DNA from: Eremomyces bilateralis CBS 781.70
Taxonomy: Eukaryota > Ascomycota > Dothideomycetes > Eremomycetales > Eremomycetaceae
Direction: 5' to 3'
DNA: 64,000 bases
Assembly (NCBI RefSeq): GCF_010015585.1
Contig: NW_022985072.1
Span: forward strand, 356,164 to 420,163
A program made the position numbers and the translations under genes. The notes under the pieces are model-generated. The model saw only the letters and a program-made list of their open reading frames with translations. It searched no databases and was not told the origin of the DNA. Position 1 is the first letter of the stretch, and the number at the start of each line of letters is the position of its first letter. This document shows, piece after piece, positions 11,159 to 22,700 of the stretch.

Positions 11159-13674
11159 TCATCCCCTCCGTCGTCCACCAATCACCCCCTCCAACTCCAC
11201 CACCATACTCCTCTCCCTCCTCATCCTCTCCCTCTCCACTCCCCTCTCCCCCTCCTCCACCTCCCTCCTCTTTCTCCCCTCTTCCGCCTTCCTCATCCTC
11301 TCCTCCCGACTCATACCCACCACACTCACATACTTGCTATCCGCCGGCGTCGCTGCCATCCCCTCGAACACCTCCTCTTCCTTCCCTACCTCCTCCTTTT
11401 CTCCCAACAACATCCGCGCCTCCACCATCCCCTCCAACCGCCTTAACGCCTCCCGTGGCCCCTCCCCCTCCACATCTTCCCACTCCACCACCTCCCCGAC
11501 ACTACTCCCATCCGCGCTCCCACCACTCACGCACCGACTCGGCGCATCCGACGCGGCCGACGACGACGCGAAGTCCGACTCGACTGCTGTCACGCCAGAT
11601 AAGCTTACTCGGTACCGCGCGCGGTGGCCAGGGTCGAGGCCGGGGATCAGCCCGCGGTCGGGGACACTGCCGAGGCTCCAGCGCTGGCTAGGGTTGGTCA
11701 TGGTGCTGCGGCGCCGGAGGTTGCGGTCCATGGCGGATTGCGGGGCGGGGATGGTCGACGCGGGGGAATTGCCGGGATTCGTGGACGAAGGGGGCGAGAT
11801 GGTGGGGTTAATGGTGGTCGGCACGCCGAGGCTGACGACGCGGGTTGGGCGGCGGGGACAGCGGAGGGAGGAGGTGCTGCGGAGGGAAGAGGCGCGGCGG
11901 ATGGAGGGGGGGGAGAGGCGGTCGACGTAGTCTTTGAGGGATTGGGTGGCGGCGGTGGTGAGGGATTGGAGGTCTGCGAGGTCGGAGTGGAGGTGTTGGA
12001 AGTGGGAGAGGAGGGTGAGGGCTGTGGAAAGGGTGGGGTCGGTGGGGTGGGTGGATGTGGAGGGCGAGGTTGGGGAGAGTGATGGGATGGTGGATGGGGT
12101 AGAAAGGGTGTTGGCGTCGTCTTTGATGACGGCGATGCGGGCGAGGGCGGTACGGAGGGAGGTGGTTATGGGGTTGAGCGTGCGGAAGGGTGTGGTGGGG
12201 AGGGGTGGGATATTGGTTGGCTGGGAAGAGAGTAGGAAGTTCATGGACGCGGGTCGAAGGCGGCTGGTCGGTGTGGTGGGAATTGCACCGGGAGAAGCGG
12301 ATTCGGAAATCGGTCGTAATGGCGAAGCGACGCTGCTGGGACGCGATGGGATAGCGCCGTTGAGGGACTGAAGCGTGGAGCGCAGGTTGCTCGCGTCGTT
12401 CGTAAGGAGACTGGTGAGGGATTGAATGCATTCGGAGATGCGGCCCCAGCGCTTCGATTCCGTGGGTGAGGAACCCGAGCATGGCATCGCGAGCAGGATG
12501 CAGAGTAGAACTCGACGAAGGGTGACGTGTCGGTACCAGAGAGTTGCGAGATCGCGGACTGAAGGAACTTCCTCATCGGGTGATGAACCCGAGCCTTCAT
12601 CTTCGGAACTCCATGACTCGCGGACTTGTGAACCGAATCGCGCTTCGCTGATATCCTGCTCATGCACCTCGTAGATTTCGAGGTACTTATCCACCTCTTT
12701 CTCGTGATCCGCATACCGCTTGAAATCATCCGTCATATCGAGCAACATCGTTAGCAGTCCGCCAAGATCTTTGTTCAAGCATCTTCTCAACGACAGCAGT
12801 CGGGGTTTCTGGTCATCTCTGTCTGCAGCGATCTCCTCCACGTCATTCAATATGCCCAGCGTCTCTCTCCCAGCCTCATCAAACACCGTCATAGCCGAGA
12901 GCATCTGTTGGGCAATTTCGACCGCCCGCCTCCGAACATGTTCTAGCCATTGTTGTCGAATGTAGAGATATCCCACCGTGACGAGGGCCCACGACAACAC
13001 CATCGCGAAGCATAACCGTGCCAAACTCCAACCCTGTGCCGTATGCGCCCATTTAACCGCCGCCGCGATCACGCACGCGACGACCGGAACGGCCGCCACT
13101 TCATGCACATCCAGGCCCCTCGCCAGCACCTGGCCACTGGATAGTCTTTCCAACTGATTCTTCCCATTCGCTCCGCCTACCTCCTTCACCCATCCTGGTA
13201 TCTCCACCGGAAACGTGGAAGCCGCTCCATCCGCGGCGAGCAACGGCGACGTCGCGAGGATGTAGCGGAATTGTTCGAGGAACTTGGCGCCTTCGGCCTC
13301 GCGGATGGCGGCGCGGAGTTGGTTGAGGAGGGACATGTTGGTCGGGAGGGAGTCGGCTAGTTGGGAGAGTGAAGGGATGGAGAGGTGGAGATGTGGAGAG
13401 AGGTGGGCAAGGAGGGTTTGGAGGTGGGAGGTGACGGATGTAGGCGTCACATCTGACGAGGTGGAGGGATGTGGCGAGTTGGTGGAATAGTCTGTTTGCG
13501 AAGGGTCAGTATTTGCGATAGGAAGTGAAATTGAACCGGAGGGTGATTTTGTCAACGAAACCAACGGTGTGAGATTCACTTTGGTCTCGTGGTTGGATAT
13601 ATCACTTTTCATATTCCCAACATACCTTCAAGATAGGCAGCAAGCGGCGAGCCATGCTGCACAACTGACTCCAT
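11159..13674 (-). CDS. Vezatin-like (myosin-binding) membrane protein
   Basis: Two exons: 13626-13674 (49 nt, MESVVQHGSPLAAYLE) and 11159-13491, over a 134 nt intron (GTATGT...AAACAG), giving 793 residues. The tiny first exon was chosen because its peptide matches the usual start of fungal members and the joined frame closes. A region around residues 75-200 with LNQLRAAIREAEGAKFLEQF precedes two hydrophobic segments (about 149-165 and 176-194) and a conserved-looking helical stretch, the layout of the vezatin family, which includes yeast Inp2, the peroxisomal receptor for Myo2. The C-terminal half is Ser/Pro/Thr-rich, probably disordered, ending in a charged coiled coil with many Arg and Glu. 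A role linking an organelle membrane to myosin is inferred from family only; peroxisomal location is not shown. Codon ends alternate between C-rich and G-rich blocks along the gene. Confidence 0.75.
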
Positions 13675-14698
13675 CACCACCGGAACTTCTTGCACTCTCC
13701 TGGCGACTCATCCACCATATACCTCGTGACGGTATTTGTTTGTGAACGTCCAAGTGCGCCCGACTGCACCACGTAGTCTCGTCTGTCCAGTTCCGAACCG
13801 ATACTGTGTCCTGATATACACTCAACAAACCACGATTTTGAAGTTCCCGAAATCTTTCAAAAGTCGGTTGTCCAGAATCAGTTTGAGATGGAATCTATGA
13901 CTGAAGGAGCGGATGTATATGGTCGAAGAATCACAGCACAAACAAGGTGAACTGCGATGGAAGACGGAGGATGCAGGTGATGATGAATTCCTGCGCCTAC
14001 GACTCGGAATAAGGGAATGAACTCGCAGGCGTCGCCGATCGTCGACCAGGATCTCGGCCTCCTTGGCTTCTGGAAGACGCAAGCGGCAAGACGGATGTTT
14101 TGGACACTTTTGCGACGCTCTGGGTTGCTGTGGCGTTTCGTAATCTTAGTTTCAAGTTTCAACGGCTCGTCCCTGAAGGCCGAGAGGCTCCGTGTTGCTT
14201 ATTCCGTTTCGAGATTCCTATCACGGTATCGTATCTATGTGTAAGGTACGCGGAAATTGGCATAGCAACAGATATGTACGGGAAAATATGGGTGAAATGT
14301 TAATATATTTTCCCCGCATGTCCGGTGCCGAGTCCATGGCTGAGTTAATATGAATCTATTTCCACGTGCGACACCCTCGACGTGCATGTGTATCACTGGA
14401 TCAACCATGCGGAGACGGGAATTAAGCGACATTGAGATACAAAAAAGATTCATTCTTCCGTGATGACAGACTAGAAATCCCGAACGAAACTCCAGGTTTC
14501 ATCATGCGGATGCAACTCCTTTATCGCATGATCGACCTCGACATCCCGAGTGCTGATGGTATCTGATGCTCTGACGCCTTGCCGAAATGCACCTAGCAAA
14601 ATCGTTTGTACTCCCTGCCAATGATACACTCGGCCCCTCAACCCGGTAGTATCATAATCAAAGAAACCCTATTCCCAACCCGAATACCTATCCCTTCC
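13675..14698. other. Intergenic region
   Basis: About 1 kb between the vezatin-like start and the copper ATPase stop; both genes lie on the minus strand. It should contain the vezatin promoter and the ATPase 3' UTR. Only short open frames without recognisable domains are seen. Confidence 0.45.
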
Positions 14699-17600
14699 TC
14701 ACTTCTTATACCTGAACCCCAACCCCGGCAGCCTCGACCGCAACGCCAAACTACTTCCTACGACGCTCAAACTCGAGCACGCCATCGCCAAACTCGCCCA
14801 CACCGGATCTAACCGCACGTGCGCTCCGTTGCTCTCCACCGGATACAGCACCCCCGCCGCCACCGGCATCGCGATTAGATTGTACACACAGGCCCACCCG
14901 AAGTTGAACCACACCCGTCGGAACACCTTGCGCGACAGATCGATCAGTGTGAGGACCGACGACAGCTTCGAGTGGATCAGGATGAAGTCCGCGGAGGAGA
15001 TCGCGATGTCGCTGCCGGAGCCAATGGCGATGCCCACGTCCGCCATGGTGAGGGCGGGGGAGTCGTTGATGCCGTCACCGACCATCGCGACGGTGGCGCG
15101 GCCAGCGGGATAGGATTCCTCGGCATCTGTTGACTCATTGCTGCGTTTCCGTTGGCTCCGCTGCTTCTTCTTGTTCTTTTTCCGCGCCGGTACCGTCTTC
15201 TGGAGCCACTTAATCTTCTCGGCCTTCTGTTCCGGGAGGACACCGGCGATGACGTTCGTGGGCTTGATGCCGACCTGCGCCGCGACAGCCTGCGCGGTTG
15301 TGGGGTTGTCGCCGCTGAGCATCCAGACTTCGATTCCGCGCTTGGTTAAGGCGGACACGATGCCGGGCGCCTCGTCGCGGAGAGGGTCGGAGATGGCGAA
15401 GAGGGATGTGAGGATGTAGGTGCCGGTGCCCACGGTGGAATGGATGGATGAGCGGATGGATTGAGGCGGGTTGCGAGAGTAGCGCTCGGTTTTGGAGTTG
15501 TTGGTGGGAGGGAGGGGGAAGTTATAGGTGTCGTGAGCGTCCCAATAGGTGGATTGAGGCATGTAGCTACCCGTGCCGATGGACGGGTCGCCTTGAGGGA
15601 GGTCGGCACCAGAGGGGTAGAATGTGCCACTGCGGTTCCCTGGTAGGCTACCTAACCCAGGCTGGAGCTCGTCACCGTAGTCGCTCATCGAGTAAGTTTC
15701 CGGCCCGCGAGATTCTCGTAAGTATGAAGGCCTCGGGGGTCGCAGAGGCGCACCATGATCTGCATCCGCCTTGAAAGGGTTGTTGCTCGATCGAAACCGA
15801 CGGTTTTCTGTCGATGGCTTCTCGCTGATGGACTGCCGTTTGGCCTCCGACTTCACCCTTAATTCCTCAGGCGTGGTATAAGCTGCACGCAACGCCACCA
15901 GGACAACACTCCTGCCTTGCCTCTTCCAGCCCTGAAGAATACCATAGCTGTGCTCGTCGATGCCGACATCGTGTTCTTCAAGTAGTCTCTCATTGCCGAC
16001 CAAGACATCGACGTCAAGCAAGGCCCCTGACTTCTGCGCTCCATCTGATGCGAGGCCTCCCAGCGGAAGGGCGAATGATGCGGTCATTCCCATCCCCGGC
16101 ACCTCCTCAGCATCCCTCACTTCCAATTCATCCAGTGCGGCTTTCGCACCTGGTTTGGAATCCGAGATGTCCATCTCTTTATCTGCTTCCCCATCCGTAT
16201 CCTTACTCGGGCTCTTTATACCGAGTCGCTCCTCACAGAAGTCCATCACCGCTTTCGCCACCGGATGCCCACTCCCACTCTCAACCTGCCTCACCATCGC
16301 CAACACCTCGTCGGCGTCATCGTCGCTGGTCATTTTCCATCCCGTAACTTTTGGGTCCCCGCCCTCCGTCAGCGTCCCCGTCTTGTCGAACACCACCACG
16401 TCGAGATCGCTGGCTTCCTGGAATGCCTCGCCGCCGCCCTTGACCAGGATGCCGAACTTAGCCGCCAGCCCACCGCCCACAAACATGGCCGTCGGCGCCG
16501 CGAGTCCGATGCCGCACGGGCACGCGACGACGAAGACCGCGATGGCGAACCGCAGACTCCAGAGCGGGTAGCCGCCCTGACTGTTGTCCAGATAGGAATC
16601 CGGCAACAAGCCCGCCATGCCCGTCGCGAGCCAGACCGTCCAGGTGACGATCGCCACCAAGATTACGAATGGCACGAAATGCGACGTGATGATGTCGGCC
16701 GCGCGCTCCACCGGCGCGCGATGTGTCTGCCCTTCCCGCACCACTTTGATGATCTGATCCAACATGCTCGACCCGTCCGTTGTCGTGAGCTTCATGCTCA
16801 CCGGCCCCGTCCGGTTCACCGTACCGCTGTACACGGTGTCGCCGATCTCCTTCTGTACTGGTCGGCTTTCGCCCGTTAGGCTACTCTCGTCAAAGCGTGA
16901 CGAGCCGTCAATGATGATGCCATCGAACGGAGGCGAGCCACCGGCCTGCACGCGCACCACATCACCGACATCCAGCAGCGCAACGGGGATCTTTCGGCCG
17001 CTGACGTTGGTCGATTCGACGAGGATGGCTTCGGAGGGACGGAGGTTGCCGAGGTTGGTCACGGCGTCGCCGGTTTTCGCTTTGCTGTATGCCTCGAGAA
17101 AGCGGCCCATGAGGAGGAACATGGTGAGGAAGATGACGGAGTCGAAGTAGATACCGGAGCCGTCCATGCTGTGGGTGCCTCCGGAGGCATTGGGAAGGGT
17201 GGAGTTGGCCATGCCGCCCATACCGGGAAGAGCAGAGGCGGTCGGAAGCATGTTGTGACCGCTGTGCATTTGGGAGGAAAGGGTGTCGATAGTTGTGGCT
17301 GTTGCAGCAAAGGGACTTGGAGCAGTGTCGGTCTCAATTAAATGACCTGAATGGGAAGACATATCGTCAATCCCTAGGACCGGTGTGGGGGCAGCGGTGG
17401 GACCAGACGTTAGTGTTGAGAGTCCTATCGAGGTCCATATCATATCCATGTCCGTTGGCATCGGCGCTGGTGATTCCGCTGCTGGTGGTTGTGGGACTGG
17501 TGATTCCGCTGCTGGTTGCGGAGCTGGTGATTCCGCCGGTGGTTGCTGGGCAGGCGATTCCGCCGGTGGTTGAGCCGCTGCTGGTTCAGGTTCTGTTGCA

Positions 17601-19786
17601 TCTCCCTCTGTTGGATGCGAATGTCCAGCGGGCATATCATCCTGACGTTTGAAGACGGCTAACACAGCTCTCTTCATATCCTTCATATCGTGACCACCAT
17701 GTTTCGGCTTTTCCAGCGCGCCGATGATCAGCTCCGCGATGCTACTGAAGTAGGCGATCGACGTCCCTAAGCACATCAGCATGTTCATGCTTCCGAACCG
17801 GACGAACCGCTTCCACATCGGCGTCTTGCTTCCCGGTCGCCACATCGCTTTGACTTCTTTTATGGCTTTGCGGTGGAAGATGTCGGCTCCGAAGAAATAT
17901 ACCGGCGTCGCGAGGATGAATAGCGCCCATTCGGATCGAGAAACGGTGCCGGTCCACATCGGCGCCATCATGAATGTTCGAACGGCGTTGTCGTGATGGA
18001 GCAGACTCATACAAACGATCCCGATTATGAAGGCTGGGATGCCCGCCGTGACGCACAATGCGAGGCGTAAGAGGATGGTACGCCTCTCTCTTGCATGCAA
18101 TGCGCGACTCCTGTCTTCTAAGGTGGGAGCATGATAGGGGGTTGGTTTGAATTCCGGGTTGACGGATGCGACAAGGTCGAAGATGGTTCGGATCGTGAAG
18201 TGCGGGGCGTGTGGAGCGTATTGAACCTCGAAAATCGGATCGGCGGTGGTCGCGATCTTCTCGAGCGATATCTTGCCCTTGAACTCCTGCTCGAGCGCGT
18301 CGACTATGTGCGTGGGGCAGTGATGGCAGAACATGCCGTCGACTCGGAAGGAAACGGTTCGATATGTCTCTTCTTGCTCGGCTGCCGCTGCGTTGACCAT
18401 GTTCTCCAGCGTCGCGTCGAAGCCCGCGTCCTCGATCGCTTCGGTGATCGCCCCCACATTGTCCTTTCCTTTGAATTCGACGACGCCACTGTTCTGGATC
18501 AAGTTGATATCGACCTGGTTGACGAAGTCAAGCTGCTTAACGACAGTGCTGACATTGCCGACACATGCAGCACACGTCATGCCGCCAATCATATAGGTCG
18601 CTTTCCAAACATCGCCGCCGCCTTCGAGCACCAGCGTCCTCCGCTTTTTCGCTCCACCGATCTCTTCCAGCCCCTCGATGGTTGCGTCGAATCCTGCATC
18701 TTCAATGGTTGACCTGACCTGTTCAGCATGATCGTTACCCTCGAAGACCACGGTGGCGCTATGGGTGAGGAGCGAGACGTTGATGGTTCGAACGAACGGA
18801 AGCTCCTCCACAGCATTCGTAATGGCTCCGACACATGCAGAGCAGGTCATACCAACGATGCTGATGTCGGCCTTGAACGTCCCTGCTGCTGAGGTCGGGT
18901 CAACGATAACTGAAATCTCCTTTTTGGCCAAGGCCTTGGCCCTCGCCTCTTCCCCCGAAGGAAGGTATGTTGTATCCGTCGATGGCCGGTAATGTTGAGT
19001 ATCAAACGACGCCTGTGGCGCAAGCCCACGAGGTCGGTCATTGAAGCTGGCGACCTGCCGCAACGGCACGATATCGGTCGGTTGGTTCGACGCTTTCTCC
19101 AGCCCCCGTTCCTGCCGGCACTCAGCGCAGTTCTCGGAGTGTTTCATTTCTTTTCCCATCCTGTCCAGCTGTTCGTTTCGGCCGTAGTATGAGGTAATCG
19201 AGTACTCGTCCAAGTAACTCGACCGCGGCGAGCGAAGTCCTTTATGCTCGCGGAATGAGCGTCTCCATCGAGCTACCGCTTCGGTAAAGCTATTTTCCCA
19301 GTCGTCGCCAGTGTTGGCCGAGGAGACAACCTGGACTTCTTCCTGGCCTCGTGGGGTCCGCTGAAAGATGCTATGGATGTCGAACCCTTCGTTTTCGAGG
19401 GAGGTCGAAATGTCTTGCGTCCGAAGCAAGGAGGAGTGATGGACGATTACGGAATGAGAAATGATGGATGTGGAGACTCCAGTCGGCGCTGGTTCGAGTA
19501 ACCCGAGCGTGTCCTTGATATTCACAACACAGGAAGGACAGTGCAGGTTCGTGATATAGAGAGTAGTAGTGAGGTCCTCTGCCTTGTCGTCCACGGCCGG
19601 AGAGGGCTTTTTCAAAGGTGTGGCGGACCGGAACGGTGATGTAGGACTGCAAGAAACCGTTTCTGCAGGCATCCGTTCAGGGACAGATTGACCACGGCGA
19701 TGTTTTATCATATTGGCAGCGTCCCCGTTACTATTTGATTGCTGTGACCCCGGCTTCAAAGGCCCGGAATGCTTAGAATCTGCCAT
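14699..19786 (-). CDS. Copper-transporting P1B-type ATPase, Crp1/CrpA-like exporter
   Basis: One uninterrupted exon of 1695 residues. The cytosolic N-terminus has four heavy-metal domains with C83xxC86, C315xxC318, C405xxC408 and C487xxC490, plus an additional CAEC at 220-223 outside a clear domain. The ATPase core is complete: TGES in the actuator domain, CPC in VACPCGIGLAAP, phosphorylation motif DKTGTLT, SGHP of the nucleotide domain and GDGINDSP. ATP-driven export of Cu(I) is the family function. Compared with Ccc2-type Golgi pumps (about 1000-1200 residues) it is much longer, and the extra CxxC motifs and long loops match the plasma-membrane copper-resistance ATPases Crp1 (Candida) and CrpA (Aspergillus); this subfamily call is inference. 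The loop between membrane helices 3 and 4 is about 200 residues, rich in Met, His and Pro, and the nucleotide domain carries an insertion of about 150 residues. A TATATGG/CCATATA element lies about 125 bp upstream. Confidence 0.92.
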   Translation of the reverse strand: MADSKHSGPLKPGSQQSNSNGDAANMIKHRRGQSVPERMPAETVSCSPTSPFRSATPLKKPSPAVDDKAEDLTTTLYITNLHCPSCVVNIKDTLGLLEPAPTGVSTSIISHSVIVHHSSLLRTQDISTSLENEGFDIHSIFQRTPRGQEEVQVVSSANTGDDWENSFTEAVARWRRSFREHKGLRSPRSSYLDEYSITSYYGRNEQLDRMGKEMKHSENCAECRQERGLEKASNQPTDIVPLRQVASFNDRPRGLAPQASFDTQHYRPSTDTTYLPSGEEARAKALAKKEISVIVDPTSAAGTFKADISIVGMTCSACVGAITNAVEELPFVRTINVSLLTHSATVVFEGNDHAEQVRSTIEDAGFDATIEGLEEIGGAKKRRTLVLEGGGDVWKATYMIGGMTCAACVGNVSTVVKQLDFVNQVDINLIQNSGVVEFKGKDNVGAITEAIEDAGFDATLENMVNAAAAEQEETYRTVSFRVDGMFCHHCPTHIVDALEQEFKGKISLEKIATTADPIFEVQYAPHAPHFTIRTIFDLVASVNPEFKPTPYHAPTLEDRSRALHARERRTILLRLALCVTAGIPAFIIGIVCMSLLHHDNAVRTFMMAPMWTGTVSRSEWALFILATPVYFFGADIFHRKAIKEVKAMWRPGSKTPMWKRFVRFGSMNMLMCLGTSIAYFSSIAELIIGALEKPKHGGHDMKDMKRAVLAVFKRQDDMPAGHSHPTEGDATEPEPAAAQPPAESPAQQPPAESPAPQPAAESPVPQPPAAESPAPMPTDMDMIWTSIGLSTLTSGPTAAPTPVLGIDDMSSHSGHLIETDTAPSPFAATATTIDTLSSQMHSGHNMLPTASALPGMGGMANSTLPNASGGTHSMDGSGIYFDSVIFLTMFLLMGRFLEAYSKAKTGDAVTNLGNLRPSEAILVESTNVSGRKIPVALLDVGDVVRVQAGGSPPFDGIIIDGSSRFDESSLTGESRPVQKEIGDTVYSGTVNRTGPVSMKLTTTDGSSMLDQIIKVVREGQTHRAPVERAADIITSHFVPFVILVAIVTWTVWLATGMAGLLPDSYLDNSQGGYPLWSLRFAIAVFVVACPCGIGLAAPTAMFVGGGLAAKFGILVKGGGEAFQEASDLDVVVFDKTGTLTEGGDPKVTGWKMTSDDDADEVLAMVRQVESGSGHPVAKAVMDFCEERLGIKSPSKDTDGEADKEMDISDSKPGAKAALDELEVRDAEEVPGMGMTASFALPLGGLASDGAQKSGALLDVDVLVGNERLLEEHDVGIDEHSYGILQGWKRQGRSVVLVALRAAYTTPEELRVKSEAKRQSISEKPSTENRRFRSSNNPFKADADHGAPLRPPRPSYLRESRGPETYSMSDYGDELQPGLGSLPGNRSGTFYPSGADLPQGDPSIGTGSYMPQSTYWDAHDTYNFPLPPTNNSKTERYSRNPPQSIRSSIHSTVGTGTYILTSLFAISDPLRDEAPGIVSALTKRGIEVWMLSGDNPTTAQAVAAQVGIKPTNVIAGVLPEQKAEKIKWLQKTVPARKKNKKKQRSQRKRSNESTDAEESYPAGRATVAMVGDGINDSPALTMADVGIAIGSGSDIAISSADFILIHSKLSSVLTLIDLSRKVFRRVWFNFGWACVYNLIAMPVAAGVLYPVESNGAHVRLDPVWASLAMACSSLSVVGSSLALRSRLPGLGFRYKK
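17455..17590 (-). repeat. Minisatellite coding PAESPA-type repeats in copper ATPase loop
   Basis: A run of imperfect tandem units of about 30 bp encodes PPAESPAQQ-, PPAESPAPQ-, PAAESPVPQ- and PPAAESPAP-like segments. It lies in the extracytosolic loop between helices 3 and 4 of the copper ATPase and keeps the frame. Such arrays usually vary in copy number between strains. Confidence 0.75.
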
Positions 19787-22700
19787 GGCAAAATTGGGAA
19801 CCGTGGCGTGAGTTGATCAAACGGGGCGTCCCTGTCATAGATTGGCAACTAGAATGGAGATTGAGGAATGCTTCCGCGGTGACAGGGCAGTAATACAATA
19901 AAGTGCGGCTTATATGGAAGCGGAGACAGATGGTGGGAGGGATAAAGTGAGACTTAATATCGGGCTGTATGGAGAAATTGACATGCCAATGAACTTCCTC
20001 CGCGTGATTCACCGATGCGATAGAATGTTTGAGACTCCGAAAGAAACACTGTCACTGGGTTTAATACGGTCTGCGTGTATTGTGCGATGTATTTTCATTG
20101 ACAGAATCTGCCTGCATGAGTCAAAACGTAAGAAATTTGCACGCCTTTTCCCATCCGCCTCTCGCATAAATCTCGCAAACGTCATGGCGGCCTAGACGGA
20201 CAGCTTTCCACCCAACGGCAGGCGCTGGAATCTTCCATTATCAACGGCGTTGGTGCCGAGTCCGAAGCAGCAGCGGCCATGACGGGTAAATGCCAATCAG
20301 GGATAGATATTAAATCTTGTTACACAGGAGGGGGGAAGGTTGTCGAGGATAGATTCGAGTTGGAGTGACGTTGATGGAAGACGCTGCCCTTAGCAATGCT
20401 TGTCTTGGAATACGGGTTTCTGATTGGCTAGTTAAGCCCTTTCCCCAGGTTCCACCCTTGCTTGTCCCCTTGCTTGTCTCCTTGCCACCTTTCGAATAGA
20501 TGAACTCTCCCCACCTTCCTTTCAACCTCGTGGTCCTGTACTTGGCGGAATATACATAAGTATACATACATTGGGCTGGAACGAACGAGAAATTGGCTAC
20601 AATATGCGTGGACATGCTGCTGCGATTTCACACTTGCCACAATGCGCATTTCGTGGCGATGAGGCTATGGCGATGGCATCAGATCTTCTGTACATTCCAG
20701 CGGCCAAAGCAGTGTGATGCCTAGGGGAATGATTTCGTATCATTTGGTGACTGGTATAGTAACCGGAGATGAATTTCACACCATCGTGTTACCAGTGTCT
20801 TTCTTTTCAAGTCAAATTCTTCAAGTCTTGGACTGCATGGCAACATCTCAGCGGCGTTATCACCATCGTGTCATGGGGCGCTTGCCCTTATCAAACCACA
20901 ATATAGCTCTCTTTTCTTCTATCTTTGTAATATCGACCTGCATCTGATTCATACCGGGTACGCTAGAACTCGTGGCATGACAAATGCCATCCTCGTGTGA
21001 CATTTCGAACGCGTCCATCGGGCGGCTCAAAGCTTGAGTGCAATAAAGCCATGCGACCATCTGGTCTTTATCTGGGGCTATCTGGCATATCATCGTACAA
21101 TCTGACCGAGGCACTAGTCGCGATATTGTGTATGGACGAATCGGCATGAAGCTGACAATATATTTGACGAGGGCGGACCGCATCCCCGTCACCACAAGGC
21201 AATAATATCCCTGTTCGTATAAGCTCCGAAATTAACGTTAAATTTAACTATAATCTCCGAACTCACATCTTCAGTCGGACTCCAACTCTATCGTACCATA
21301 CTCTATTCCGCACCGCTTCCAATGCCACCTTCGAATCCCTGGGACGAAGGTGTTCCCCGCCCAAATTAAGCACCTCCAAGATTTCTCGGCGCATATCAAA
21401 TGCCGTGATCAATTTGAAGCTCCTCGGAAGAAGTTTGGTCGTCTCAAGCGAGCCACTGACCCCGTGGACGGTGTGTTCGGCTCCACGAATGGAAGGTGAC
21501 GCTGAAATCAATCTCATCGTATTTGCTATTACGGGAACGAGGCAATATCGGGCCGGATGTCTCGGATCCGAACCTCATTGTTACCGACATGGAACGAAGA
21601 GCAAGATGCCACTCTGTGGGCGAATGACGCAAGTTGACACGTTTTGTTCGAGTCGCCTGGTAAACTGGTGTGAAAGGAGAGGAATGCCTCGAATCAACAA
21701 GCGTATACAATGGACAATTGTTTGAACCTTAACAAAGAGGTTCTCACTTGGACGGACGGAGCGTCGAATTATGCTCTCAATGTCGAGTAGCACAGTTTTG
21801 ACAAGTACTCAAAGCGAAATTGAACCACATGCGGTGGTCGCCATGGTACTGTTCCGTCAGCATCAAAGGATACGACAGAATTTTGAGAGGTACAGATATT
21901 TCGTCATCAACTCTCATACTTCCCTTACACTGCCAGGATTGAGGAGCACTTGGCCAAAAGACACCAGTCATGGTTAGCAGCACAATACCACAAAGCACAA
22001 ACATCAGATCTGGGGACAGGTACGTCATCGGCTGGTCTCTCCAAAGTCTCCATGCCCTGTCCGAACAATACCCTGTTTGCCTTAGAGCCTTAGGGACTTG
22101 ATGCCTCAGGCATGAAAGAAAACAAGTTAGTCACGTGCCTGCGATTGGATCCTTGGGCCATGGGAGTGGACCTTCCAAGCGTCTCTTTCAACCTCAAAGT
22201 CGAAACATCAGACAAAGAGATCATTATTCCTCAATAGCCTTTTGGGGGTTTAATTTCTTTCGTTCGCAACAATGGCGGCCCTTCAGCTCTTATGCAATGC
22301 CAATGGAAACGCCCGCGCTTGGCCCTGGCGTGCTTCCCTTGGCCATTGCAGATGTAGCCAGGGGATATGCACTGTTCAAGATGGTCAAGAGATGCATCGA
22401 AGCGATACGCGGATTCGCACCGATTGAAGCGTAAGTTCCCCAGTTTTTGGACCAGTGGCGTATCATTGCTCAACACAACTTTCGCCTCAAGATACTCCAA
22501 AGTTTCGTTCTCCGGTGAACCAGGAGGAATCAGGTCAAATGTGTGGTGACTGTGGTCGATCGTTCTGTCCAGCGCGATGATGCGAAATGTCGTGCTCGCG
22601 GGAGGCCCGCCAAAACCCCTGTTCGCTTCATGCTTTGTTTTTCTCCCACCCCATTCATTCCCGTTCATTGGCCCATCTTTCAAATGTCATCAGGTACAAT

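Noticed and set aside
14699-19786. Calling the copper ATPase CCC2
   Set aside because: It is about 500 residues longer than Ccc2, with extra CxxC motifs and a long Met/His loop, so the Crp1/CrpA plasma-membrane type fits better.
21540-21600. A tRNA-like B box (GGATCCGAACC, reverse orientation)
   Set aside because: One mismatch to the consensus and no cloverleaf stems or A box around it.
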